Source: Eucommia ulmoides
Lineage: Eukaryota > Streptophyta > Magnoliopsida > Garryales > Eucommiaceae
Length of the DNA: 64,000 bases
Direction: 5' to 3'
Assembly: GCA_016647705.1 (NCBI GenBank)
Contig: CM028334.1
Span: forward strand, 7,783,546-7,847,545
Shown: positions 1 to 11,100 of the stretch, in pieces
Layout: every line of letters starts with the position of its first letter
Position numbering within the stretch: the stretch's first letter is position 1
Made by a program: the position numbers and the translations under genes
The notes under the pieces: generated by a model
Told to the model about the DNA's origin: nothing
What the model saw: only the letters and a program-made list of their open reading frames with translations
The model's database searches: none

Positions 1-155
1 CTTATTTATGAAAATATTGATTCTGGTAATTTAAAAACTAAACAACTTTTTGCAAAAAAAAATAAAAATTGATCGATTTACATTACGGACGAAAAATTAT
101 TTTGCACTTACAAACCAATTATATTGATTTTATTTTTTAGTATTATGTTTTAGCT

Positions 156-322
156 TGGGGGTCGATTCCGGGGGTAGGGGGGGAGAGGTAGGGGCCATGT
201 AGGGGGTTGGGGTTGAGGGGATGGGGTAGGGAGGTTTTGGGTTAGGCGGGGTAGCGGGTAGGGGGGTTACGGGGGTTAGGACCATGCTCTGTTTTTTCAG
301 GTGGAGGTGGAGGTGGAGGTAG
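156..322. repeat. G-rich tract with many GGGG runs
   Basis: The plus strand holds many runs of three to seven G separated by short spacers. It ends in a GGTGGA repeat at about 300-322. The spacing would allow G-quadruplex folding. No gene is recognised here; the 68-codon ORF that follows is low-complexity and probably not real. Confidence 0.5.
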
Positions 323-2700
323 TAGGCTTTGTTCTACATGTGATTTTGAGGTATTGGCAGCGGGGATGTTGGTGGACTGAGTTGGAGATGGTGACGACAA
401 TGATGTGGTGGGTTGGAGAGTGGCGACGGTGTGCTACAGTTGTGTGTGAAACGGTGGTGGAGGAAGAGGGGTTGGGGTATTCATCTCGACGAAAGGAGAA
501 GAATTAAAAAGAAAAAAAAATTAAAGAACTAAAGTGTAAAATTAAAAAAATTTGGGATAATTCTATTTACACCCCTGAACTATTGACCGTGACCATGAGA
601 ATTTCCTAATTATTAAAACTACGTGGGACACCCTTGAACTCTTTGGTCAAAGGACAGTCAGACCCCAGTTTATTTTGTATACCGAAAATACCATTAATTC
701 TTCATCTTTCTCTTCCCCAAATCACCACCACCACCATCAAGGACTTTAACAAAGGAACACCACCACCGCCGAATACCACCAAAGCGAACAACAACACCGT
801 CGAAAGACACCACCAAAACAAAAAGGGACCAAAAACCCAACTGTAAAAAGGAGATAAAAAAATTCGAAGCTTACCCGAGCGAAACCCTCCACCACTGAAC
901 CAGAATCGTCAAGACGGAAGGATCCGGATCTAGTTGCAGCAACCAAACCCAACAACAACAGAGCACGCTACAATGATGAAGTTTCAGCTGGGGAATCTCA
1001 TTGGCGTAGTCCTAATGTAAGGTCCAAATCATAGTACGTGCGTCATTAATAGTCGCATTTCCAAGTCTTGGAAAAATTTGGGGTAGATTTTTTGTTAATG
1101 AAAATAAAAATTAAAAAGTTAAGGGGTAAATTGATAATTTCAAGAATATTAAAGATTAAATAGGGCTTAAATAACACCCTAAAGGAAGTTAGGGGAGGAA
1201 AATGTAATTAGGAAAAAAAAATTATTATATATATATCTATATATATACAAATTGCCGTATCAAAACAGGGAAGGAAAAAAAAAGAAGAAAAGAGAAGGAA
1301 CTAGATCCAATCGACGTAGCGTTAAGAGGCTGAAGTTCACACCACTAATATCATGCATACATATACATGCTTACAACTAATCGCCGGGGAGAAATTAAGA
1401 AAGGGGAAAGGAAAAAAAAAAAACAGAAAAACGGTAGAGAGAGAGAGAGAGACGGAGGCTGAGTTGTTGGGTCGGTGGAGTGTGTGCTCTGGGTGTGGTC
1501 GGTTAGTGGTGAGCGTTTGTGACCGGTGTAGGGTGGCCGGCGGTGAATGGGAGTTAGTGAGAGAGAGAAAGCGTCGGCAGTGGGTCTCGGTCTTGTCTAA
1601 CGGTAACTGTAGGTGGTGGGTATCCTTTGGTTCCGGCGGTGTGTGACTGTTCATACGGTGACGATGCGTGTGTGGGTGGTCATGATGGGTGGGCATGGCG
1701 TGGGCAGCGGGGGTTGTATGGGTGTTGCCAGATGATCACCGGCGGTATGTTTAGAGAGAGAGAACAGTGCATGTGTGCCTCTGCCGGATGTGGGTATGTA
1801 TATGTTAGGTTGTGGGTACATGAACGGTGGTGTATATGTGGGTAAGTCGTGTGTAGATTACCAGAGTTGTCGCTGGAGAGTTAGAGAGAGAGGAAGTGGG
1901 TATGGTTATGTGGGTGTGTGGTTGTCTCGGCATGAGTACTGTGGGTGTACTGCTGCGATTGTAGGCGGGTGGTTGGTTGGGGGTTGGCCGGCGGACGGTG
2001 GCAGGGAAAAATGGAAGGGGCCAGCGGCTGCGGGGGGAACAATAAACAGTAATGGGAAACAAACGCAGGAAACGGGAAAAAAAAAAAAAAGAGAAAAAGA
2101 AGAGAAAGAAAAAAAAAAGGGGGAATTTGCAGAAACTACCCCAGGTAGATCTAAAACCGATCACGTGGTCGCCAAACGATTTGGAAACAGGTTCGCAAGC
2201 CCCAGTGTCCCGATATAGTATGGTGAGTGAAGGTTTTGGAGAGCGGATAACGAGGTGAGTGTACTGTCTTCTTACCAAACTATTTTTCTATGATGGAATA
2301 TGTATTTACTTAAATTATATGAATTTATAAATGATATGGATCAAGTAGGATTTGGGTGCGTTGGTAAACTGGGTTCTCGGAAGATTTCGGTGGTTTTCGA
2401 AATGAAGTGAAAAATGAATTTCTGTTGGATTTGGTGAAATCAGACGGTGTTTTAAAAGAGAATAAAAAATATCTGTTTTTCTAAAAATGCCTGGTTTCTA
2501 AAAAAATAAAGGGTGAAAAAGTGGTTTTGATAAAATCAGACGTTTTCTTTAAAAGAAAGTGTTAAATATGATTTTTGAATTTAAAAATTGGTTTTGAGGA
2601 AAAAAGATAGACGTGGTGATTTGACGATGTTGAGTAGACGATATTTATTGAGTTGTGATTTGATGATGTTATATTTGATTTGACGATGTCCTAGTATTTG

Positions 2701-2831
2701 TCTATTTCGGTAGAGTGAAGTTATCCACTTCGGCGGAGTGATGTTATCCGCTTTAGTGGAGTGATGTTTATCTGTTTCGGCAGAGTGATGTTAGACGTTT
2801 ATACTGCGCAGTGATTATCCGCTTCGGCGAA
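2701..2831 (+). repeat. Array of TTCG-loop hairpins in LTR copy 1
   Basis: Units start at 2701, 2724, 2747, 2771 and 2818, spaced 23-24 bases with one degenerate position near 2794. Each has a five-base stem around a TTCG or TTTA loop. Examples are TCTAT-TTCG-GTAGA, TCCGC-TTTA-GTGGA and TCTGT-TTCG-GCAGA, each followed by GTGA(T/A)GTT. The stems differ but mostly still pair; the units at 2724 and 2818 each carry a mismatch. Confidence 0.65.
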
Positions 2832-2843
2832 GTGATGGGTGTT

Positions 2844-2864
2844 CGTAGGAAGGCATATCCTACG
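2844..2864 (+). other. Conserved stem-loop after the hairpin array
   Basis: CGTAGGA pairs with TCCTACG around the loop AGGCATA. The same hairpin follows the array in LTR copy 2 (CGTAGGA, AGGCAT, TCCTACG at about 53272). Part of it, with one arm eroded, is seen in reversed copy 3 near 63340. A near-palindrome ATGGTACGGTACCAT and a CCCGATCGTGAGG block follow in copy 1. Confidence 0.55.
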
Positions 2865-3951
2865 GATGGTACGGTACCATTGCAAACTCCCGATCGTGAG
2901 GTTAAAACGATCTCTAAGGCTGGCCAGTGTGTGTGTTTGAGGTGTGTGTTTGAGATGTAGTGTTTTACTTATATTGGGTAATTTATTATTTACTCTGGTG
3001 ATTGGTATGATTTTATATTAGATGGATTTGGATAAAACTTATACTTATGAGTTTATTTTCACTGCTTATATTATGGAGAATTTTACTAGTTACGCGTTGT
3101 TTACATACTTACGCTTGATCCATTAGATGTTGTAGAATGATTTATTATTACAAAATAGTTTTTACTAAGAAGGCAGTACACTCGTAGGTAAAACGGTTAG
3201 GAGTCGGTCGGTCCTCTACTGGCGCTAGATAGAGTTGTGCAGGTCCTGCGATGGAGTCATTTGAGAGAAATTTTGAGGTGAGGTGTCAGAGATGAATCTA
3301 AATGAGATACATGGGATTCGAATTTTGGTTATTCTTATATTTTGGACAGTGTGTCCCTATCAGTTGGAATTATGTACATGTTGTACATATCATTTGTTTG
3401 TATATTATCATTATTGTGGTTGTCTAGTCGGTTAGGTGACGTCATGCCAACCCCAGGGTGACCGGAGTCTGGGGTGGGGTGTGACACCTAATCGCCATTG
3501 GAGAGTCCAAATCAGCAACAAAGATGCAACGACCAAACCCAAACAGTAATGGATCGGGACTAGGAAATGAGCCAAACAATAAACCAAATGCCGACACGAG
3601 AAATCCTCAAATCGACAATGGAAAAGCCAGATTGAATCAACCAACCTGACAATAGATCAAGATTGAGTAGATCTAAACTCTCGAAACCTCATATCTGATC
3701 CTCGACGAAGCTCTCGACCGGAAAAGCCACCGCTTTGCCTACCTGCAGTTGAAACGACGGCGGATGAGGCCCTAATCGCCTCTGGAGGGTCTTCAAAAAG
3801 ATTTCGAGATGATCCGAACCGTGCCACAACGTCGAAGAATGCATCGATTGAAGATCGGCAACTGGGGTTTCCTTTCGACGCCGTAAGTGGAATTATCCTC
3901 AAATTCATAGTCTAGCGACTGAGAGCGTAAGGAAGAAGAATAAGAAGAGAG

Positions 3952-4053
3952 ATGGAAGCTGAAGAACAACAAATCAAGCCACCGGTGGTGAAGGTTGATT
4001 CGATGGAGTCTTGGGATTCATATGTTACCTAGGCCAAAAATCAAGGATCCCCT
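3952..4053 (+). pseudogene. Captured exon 1 of a CXXS-type thioredoxin
   Basis: Translation from the ATG at 3952 gives 34 codons including VVKVDSMESWDSYV and AKNQGSP. This matches my recollection of the N-terminus of plant thioredoxin-like CXXS proteins (VVK-D-ESW-YV-QA-NQ-P). One in-frame TAG replaces the glutamine before AKNQ. The coding match stops at GGATCCCCT followed by GTGAGT, a good splice donor, so genomic rather than cDNA sequence was captured. The downstream active-site exon is absent. It lies inside the 552-4450 element and is most simply a Pack-MULE capture. Family assignment is from memory of the family, not a search. Confidence 0.6.
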
Positions 4054-4450
4054 GTGAGTTATCCTAATTTTCATCGCTTCTATTTCGTAGAAATCGCTTC
4101 AGTTACCCGTGCTCACTCCTTCCGTCGAAGAACGCAGTAGGAAGGCCGTGAAGATTGGCGGAGATAGGGCAACGACTGCTCAGAGCCCTAATCCCCTTTC
4201 GTGGAAGAAATAGATAGGGTAAAAAAACAAGTGTGAGAAAAAAGGGAAAATGGTAAGGGTAAATTGGTAATTGTATATGTCATTTTTTTTTTTTAATTTT
4301 TCTGCTTTGTTTTATATCAGCTTTAGTAAGGGCAAAATGGTCCATTTATTAAAAATGCTCCTGCAGGAGGTCGCCGTGGTAATTTTAAAAGTTAGGGGGG
4401 TGCATGTGAAATTTTACTATAATTGAGGGGTGTAAATAAAATTATCCCAA

Positions 4451-5254
4451 TTGAAATTTAAATAATGACATGACCAACTAACTCAAATTTGAGAGGTTGA
4501 TTGTTCCAATTAAAAAAGATAAAAGACGTTCGCGGTATTTGTTAAAAAACGGGAGATTATCGTCACAAGTACAAGATGGGTTTTTAATGAGAAAATTATA
4601 AATTAAGTTCCCAAAAATGGAACCAACATAAAAAAAAAAAAAAAAAAAAAAATAGTAATAATAAAAAGGAAAAAAAAAATTACCACAAATTTTAAATATA
4701 ATTTTCGTGGAAGACTGTCTATTAGGTTAAATTCTTTATTAAAAAAAAAAACATTCCTACAAATTAAAAGAAAGCCAATAATGTAGTAATTAATAATATA
4801 TATATTTTCTGACACATCTAATGATGCTTCCATTTCGCATCCAATCCTTAAAGCTGAGAACCGAATTCAACCTTTGCTGGAATAACCCAAGCTAGCATTG
4901 TCAATTTAATTAAAAAATAAAAATTATCTGTAATAAAAAATGCCATTTACTACATCCCATTTAAGTAGTATCATATTAACTTTAATAAATAATTTTAATT
5001 GTATGTCAAACATGCGTTTATGACATAGTTTTATTCTTCTATTTTTTTTTTATCTATTTTTTATTATTATACGGTAAAGCATGTGTGAATTAACTTACAC
5101 GCACCTCGACTAATTATCTCTCCTGACGATTTTAATCACATCGACCTAGTGCATTTAGTATTAAATTTAAGATTTAATTTTTGGAGTATTATCCAAAAAA
5201 GTTGAAACAAAAAATAAAGATTAGACAAAAAAATTTAACAAGTTAATAAATTAA
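4451..5254. other. AT-rich intergenic DNA, no gene seen
   Basis: Low-complexity AT-rich sequence with a poly-A run at about 4629-4652 and further short A/T runs. No coding similarity, RNA gene or structured repeat was recognised. Confidence 0.5.
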
Positions 5255-6474
5255 GGGATAAAGACACTTTTGACTCCTGACAAATGGCTCTAGTGGTTAA
5301 TTGCCCTCTATGTTTGAAAGTCGGCACATTTGTTCCTCACATTTGAAAATTATTTCAATTTTGCTCCAATTACAATTATGTTAAGGTTAATGGTAACGGC
5401 CAAAGAGTATTTTGGTAATTTTGCTTTCATATATGATTTCTACTATTCAATTTATAAAGATTAATTACACTTTGTATCATGTTATTTTTAAAATTATATT
5501 TTTTACCCTTAACTTTTTAAATAATTATATTTATCTCTCACCCTACCCCATCCTTTCACCTCCACTTGCCACTGCCACCACCGCTTCCACCTGCCACCTT
5601 ACCACCAACCGCCAATAATTTTACCCTTAACTTTTTACCCTACTCCACCCTCTCACCCGCCACCTGCTATCCTCAACCACCACCCGCCATTGTCACCACC
5701 AACCACCACGGTTAAATAATTTTATCCTTAATTTTTTAAATAATTATATTTATCTCTTATCTTACCCTACTCTCTCACCACCATCTGCCACCGCCACTGC
5801 CACCCCCCAACCGCCTACTGCCATTTTCCCTATTTTTTTACACTAATATCCTTATTTAAAAAAAAAAACTATTTTTTTACCCTTTTACTAAACAAAATAA
5901 CAAAATAAAAAATATTTTTACACTAATATCCTCATTTAAAAAAATCTATTTTTTTTAACCTTTTATTAAACAAAATAAAATAAAATTATACTATATCTCC
6001 AGTGGTGGGCAGTTGGCGGTGGCGGCGGTGGTGTTGCTTGGCGGTGGCGGTTGGTGGTGATGGTGGCAAGTGAAGGTTGGTACTGGCGACGGTGGTGGCA
6101 GTTGGTAGAGGTGGTGGCAGTGGGTGGCGGTGGTTGGTGGTGATGGTGGTGGGTGGAGGTTGGTGGCGGCGGCAACAGTTGGTGGTGGCGGGTGGCGATG
6201 GGAAATAAATATAATTATTTACAAAATTAAGGATAAAAAATATAATTTTAAAAATAATAGGGTACAAAATATAATTAATCTTTATAAGTTTAATAGTAAA
6301 AATTATATTTGAACATAAAATGACTAAAATACCTTTTGACTGTTACTATTAAGTTTAACAAAATTGTAATTAAAATAAAATTAAAATAATTTTTAAATAT
6401 GAAAAATAAATATGTCAATTTTTAAATATGGGAGACAATTCAACACCGAGCCATTTCAAAATTGTCTTTATCCC
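5255..6474. mobile_element. Fold-back (Mutator-like) element FB1 with 9-bp target duplication
   Basis: The ends GGGATAAAGAC and GTCTTTATCCC are inverted. ATAAATTAA occurs directly on both sides (5246-5254 and 6475-6483), the 9-bp duplication expected of Mutator-like elements. The arms match imperfectly for about 300 bases. Inside each arm lies a CCACC-rich block (about 5540-5825) or its GGTGG-rich complement (about 6000-6200), so nearly the whole element can fold on itself. No transposase is present. The inner arm sequence (TTTTTTACCCTTAACTTTTT) is shared with FB2 at 33452-34261, so they are one family. Confidence 0.85.
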
Positions 6475-6483
6475 ATAAATTAA

Positions 6484-7700
6484 CCATTACGTTTAGCAAG
6501 TCAATAAAGTCAACACAAGTAGTGATATTAGGTGAATTTCCACTGGGGGTAATAGATTTAAGGTCAAAAAGGAATTGTTAATGCAAGTGAAGAATATTGG
6601 AAGGGCATTAAAGTAGTGGTGGGATACATGGAAATGATGTCACCACCCTATTGAAAACGAATAATAAGTCAGGCGGATTTGCCTATGTTTTAGATTACAG
6701 TTTTCCAAAATTGATTTTCTTACACCCAATTATTTCATTTTCCACCACCAAAATAAGAGCAATAATTCTATTTTTAAATTATTTTCCATATTTTGAAAAG
6801 ATTCATCAAATTAATTTTTGAGTAAATTGCGTTTTATCTCTTTCTACTTTATTTAATTATCACTTTATTTTTTTCAAATTCAAAAAAATATATTTTACCT
6901 ACTTCTATTTTTAAAACAAAGTAAATTTCTGACTTTTTTCTGTTTAAATTAACGGAACATACTTAAAAATAGAAGCAGTTAATTTTTTCATCAAATTTTT
7001 AGATGAAACATATGAAATTGTCTCTTTATTTTAATTTTGATTAATTTTTTTATCATAAATATTTTAAAATTTTCTATCTCTTTATTTTAGATGAAATAGA
7101 TGAAATTCTCTATTTATCTTAATTTTGATTTAATTTTTTATCATAAATATTTTTAAAAAATAAAAATTAAATTATTTTTTCAACTTTTGCAATGCATTGT
7201 CTACCTAATCCACTCGATACATTAATTTTTTAAGAAATCCAATAATACTGTCAAAAGTCTAAAGTCATTGTGACATAAGAAAGTTATTGTAATTGTTTAC
7301 ATGAAAAAATTATTGTAACTTTTGTGCAGTGCAGTAACTTTAGACTTTTAAAAAAATATTGTAGTTTACGGACTAAATGAGTAAAAAAAAATTAAATTTG
7401 TAGACTGTTTACCAAGAACTCTTTTAAATTATAAATTAAACGAGAAAATATATAATTTGAAAAATTTAAAATACATGTTCAATCACGTCTTTTTTATTCA
7501 CGTGAAATTTAACAACTATTTTTAATCATCTTTTACGATTCATGTGAAAATTACAGATTTACATAACTTTGACAATAATATTACTGTTCTAATAAATATT
7601 TATTAAATTTTTTTTTTGGACTGTAATTAAATTAAAATTTAAACATTATATTAAATTGTTGACTTGTGAATGCCAAATTGGATTATAGAAATCTAGACCT
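6484..7700. other. AT-rich intergenic DNA upstream of the galactosyltransferase gene
   Basis: Very AT-rich sequence with imperfect local duplications, such as two versions of a TCATAAATATTTT-containing segment near 7050 and 7140. No ORF with recognisable content. It may include the distal promoter of the gene at 8128. Confidence 0.45.
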
Positions 7701-7702
7701 CC

Positions 7703-7712
7703 CATATAAAAC
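7703..7712 (+). promoter_or_regulatory. Candidate TATA box (CATATAAAAC)
   Basis: CATATAAAAC lies about 425 bases before the start codon at 8128 in otherwise AT-rich DNA. It would place transcription start near 7740. This is positional inference only; with this base composition chance matches are common. Confidence 0.35.
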
Positions 7713-7765
7713 TATTGGGGGTGTTAAATGCCAATTATTTTTGAGGATCAACTTAGAAAAAATTC

Positions 7766-8038
7766 ATGTGCTCTCCTTTTTTACTTTTTGAATTTTATTT
7801 GTTTCTCAAACCGCCTCAATTGTTAAAAAAAATTCGTCGGTTCCCGGAAAAGCCACCGACCGACCTGAGAACGCCTCTCTCTCTCTCTCTCTCATCCCCC
7901 CGTGATTTTGTGTTGATTACTTTTCCATTTGTAGTCGCCGGAGCTTGCTGTCCTTCACCTGATGCTGAGAGTTATATCTTGCGGTTTTTGAGTTCAAATC
8001 CGCAGGAGGAGCAACTGTTTCTCTATCTTTATATATAG
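7766..8038 (+). other. Probable 5' UTR with a 90-codon upstream ORF
   Basis: The stretch before the start codon contains a CT microsatellite (7875-7893), common in plant 5' leaders. It also holds an uninterrupted ATG-started ORF of 90 codons that ends 89 bases before the main ATG. The peptide has no recognised similarity and is partly low-complexity (LSLSLSS). If the transcript begins upstream of 7766 this would be a uORF that could reduce translation of the main product. It could also be chance. Confidence 0.3.
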
Positions 8039-8127
8039 AATCTTCAGTTCCTTGTATGATCGGGAGGGATTGAACTAGGGTTAGGGTTATATGAGGGTGG
8101 GATTGTTCGTGGAGTGAGGAGCTAGAG

Positions 8128-11100
8128 ATGAAGAGAGCGAAGCTGGACTTGTTCGTGTCACTGACGCGGCAAAGATCGGTTCAGATTTTGATATTTGTCG
8201 GGCTCTTGTACGTCGTGCTGGTGGGGTTAGAAGTTCCGTTCGTGTTCAGAAATGGTTTCGGCGCTATGAGCCAGGAGGGATTCAACGGGTTCTTCAACAA
8301 GCCGTTCGTGCTGGAAAGCGAAAGGGAATTGGAAGAAGACGAGGCCCCGAATCGACCCGTAACCATCCCTCTTAGGGTTTCAAATCGCTCCTCGCTTCAG
8401 CGAACCGGCAGAAAAGTCAGAGAATACACGATTTTATCAAATTTGGCTTTCGATACAAACACTGCAAACACCAGCGGCGGCGACGGATTATCCGGGATTC
8501 AGAAGTCGGCGATTGAGGCATTTGAAGCGGGGAAGAAGCTATGGAGAGAGCTTGAACTGGGGAAAAATCCAAACGGTGATACTAAGGTTAGGGAGAATCG
8601 AACTGAATCTTGCCCGAATGCGATTTCAATCTCTGGTTCTGAATTCAGGGACAATAAGCGAATCATCCTGCTACCATGCGGGATGACATTGGGCTCACAT
8701 ATTACTGTTGTGGGGAAGCCAAAACAGGCTCACCCGGAGCGTGAACCGAAGATTTCATTGTTGAGGGAGGGTCAGTACGTGATGGTGTCGCAGTTTATGA
8801 TGGAGTTGCAGGGTTTAAAGACTGTTGATGGAGAAGACCCACCAAGAATTTTACATTTCAATCCTCGGTTGAAAGGAGATTGGAGTGGGAAACCTGTGAT
8901 TGAGCAGAACACTTGTTATAGGATGCAATGGGGAACAGGCCTTCGGTGCGAAGGCTGGAAATCCAGAGCCGATGAAGAGACCGGTGAGTGAATCTCTTTG
9001 ATTTTAACGATGGTTTTTATGATCAAATCAAACAATTTGCTTGTGAATTTATGTTTGTATAACTGCCTTGGAATTGGTAGATCTTGATCTGGGCTTCTGG
9101 ATGAATTGCATGTTTTTTCTTCTGCGAAAAGTCTTAGGGTGTGTTTTGGTGAGGTATTTTGGGAGAGGATTGGGATTTTATGGAATTCAAAATCCCCTCA
9201 TTTCAAAATTCCATGTATTTGTCAAATTCCTTACCCAAACACACTCTTAGGGTGCGTTTGGATTAAGGATTTTGGGAGAGGATTTGATTTTGATTTGGGA
9301 TTTCTCAAGTTTGTAAATTATAATTACTTGTTTGGCTACTTTAGAAAGGATTTTATAAAATTCCTTGGGATTTTGAAATGGATTTTAGGGGCTCAGAATG
9401 ACATCTTGAAATACTCTGAAAGAGGTGTTTTTTATTTAAATCCTTTTGAATGAGGTATACCTCTATCTCGAGTTGAAATTGAAGTAATGAAATTCCAATT
9501 TTCAAAAATACACCCAAAATTCAAAATTTCAAAATCCTATCATTTCTATCAGATTTCATGTCCAAACACACTCTTAAGCTTTTGATTGACTGCGGGACAT
9601 GAAATGGTGGTTGTTTACTACCTATAGTCCTATGAAAAAGGATATGATTAGGATCAAGTGATTGTAATTTTATCATCATTCATCATTATTCTTTCCTTGG
9701 TATGATTTTCTGGACTTTCTACAGTTGATGGTCAGGTGAAGTGTGAGAATTGGATCAGAGACGATGCTGATCGATCCGAGGAATCAAAAGCAACATGGTG
9801 GTTGAGCCGCCTTATAGGAAGAACAAAGAAGGTGACCGTTGATTGGCCGTACCCATTTTCAGAAGAAAAACTATTTGTCCTAACCCTAAGCGCGGGCTTG
9901 GAGGGTTATCACGTTAATGTCGATGGCAGACACATCACCTCATTTCCTTATCGAATTGTGAGTAACCAATTTCATGATTATTGCGAATTCTTCGAATAAA
10001 AAATAAAAATCAGGCAGCGTTTGATAACACTTTTTCTAAGTATTATTTTTGCTTAAAAGCAAAAAAAAACTACTTAATTATAGAAGTACCATTTGTTTTG
10101 CACTTAAACAAAGTACTTTAAAAAATCAAAAAAGCAAAAAATGATTTGAAGTAGTTTTTTAGAAAGCGAAAAATAGTTAATTTTTGTTCTTTGTTTTTTG
10201 TAGTTTAAGAGATCGATTGACTAGGACCTTTCCATCCAAATTTTCTCAAACATTTGTGCTATTTGTTTGAATTTATAGATCTTTTATATGGATAATACTA
10301 AAATATCATCTCTACATTATCAAACACAATTTTAATTTTTGCTTTTTCTTTCAAGTGAAAATAATTTTTTTGTTCATTTTTTTTTTCTTAAAATATGGAA
10401 AATGCTTAAAAAAGCGCTACCCAAACCATGCATTTATTTTTGTTTTTTGTTCTTTTTTTTAGGGATTTGCCCTTGAGGATGCAACTGGCTTATCTTTGAA
10501 TGGGGATATCGATATTCATTCAATATTTGCTGCTTCTTTGCCTACATCTCATCCTAGTTTTGCTCCTCAAAGGCTTCTTGATATGTCTGACAAATGGAAG
10601 GCGCCAATTATTCCCGATGGACCTGTGGATATGTTCATTGGTATTCTTTCGGCGGGTAATCATTTTGCAGAGCGAATGGCGGTTAGAAAATCTTGGATGC
10701 AACACAAGCTTATTAAGTCTTCGAACGTTGTGGCTCGTTTTTTTGTAGCACTGGTATGATTAACTTTGAAAGAAATGGATTATATCTTGAATTAGTATTT
10801 TTTTTAGGAAAAGAAAGGACAAAAAAAAATCTGAAAATTTATATTGGGTTTTTTGATGTCTTGGGCAGCACGGTAGAAAGGAAGTGAATGCGGAATTGAA
10901 AAAGGAGGCTGAGTTCTTTGGTGACATTGTCATTGTGCCTTACATGGATAACTATGATCTTGTCGTTTTGAAAACTGTTGCCATTTGCAAGTATGGGGTG
11001 AGTATCGATCACTTATTTGATTTTATTTTGCAAGATAGTGGTAATGAACGAGCTATGCCTGAGGAATGGGTCATTAATTTTATTTATTGATTTATTTTTT

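Larger units (their letters stand above)
1016..3486 (+). mobile_element. Solo LTR, family A copy 1 (2471 bp)
   Basis: It begins TGTAAGGTCC and ends GGGGTGTGACA (TG...CA). The 5-bp direct repeat CCTAA flanks it exactly (1011-1015 and 3487-3491). No gag or pol lies between the ends, so it is a solo LTR. It aligns along most of its length with 51120-53935 and with the reverse complement of 62575-64000. A TATA-rich stretch at about 1225-1250 is a candidate promoter. A GA/GT-rich region and an A-rich tract (about 2075-2120) follow. Next come a conserved block with the missing-intron junction at 2190/2191, the splice-donor-like GAG|GTGAGTG at 2254/2255, a hairpin array (2701-2831) and conserved stem-loops (2844-2920). 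Orientation is inferred from the TATA tract and the shared features. Confidence 0.8.
552..4450. mobile_element. Terminal-inverted-repeat element (Mutator-like), split by a solo LTR
   Basis: The left end GGGATAATTCTATTTACACC (554) is matched in reverse complement at the right end, where GGTGTAAATAAAATTATCCC ends at 4448. The similarity continues inward for some tens of bases with lower identity. A solo LTR at 1016-3486 splits the element; removing it and one CCTAA copy rejoins the interior. The right half holds a captured thioredoxin-type exon, as in Pack-MULEs. The GGGATAA terminus resembles that of the fold-back element at 5255, which has a 9-bp target duplication. I could not find a clear 9-bp duplication for this element, so the superfamily is inferred. 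Confidence 0.55.

Noticed and set aside
1805..2278. 157-codon minus-strand ORF in LTR copy 1
   Set aside because: Low-complexity (poly-F and T/H-rich) complement of GT-rich LTR DNA. The corresponding region of copy 2 has a different low-complexity ORF, so the frame is not conserved.
8984..8991. Readthrough end (TGE) of galactosyltransferase exon 1
   Set aside because: The exon ends at 8983 before GTGAGTG. Splicing to 9725 restores the conserved [13 protein letters not shown].
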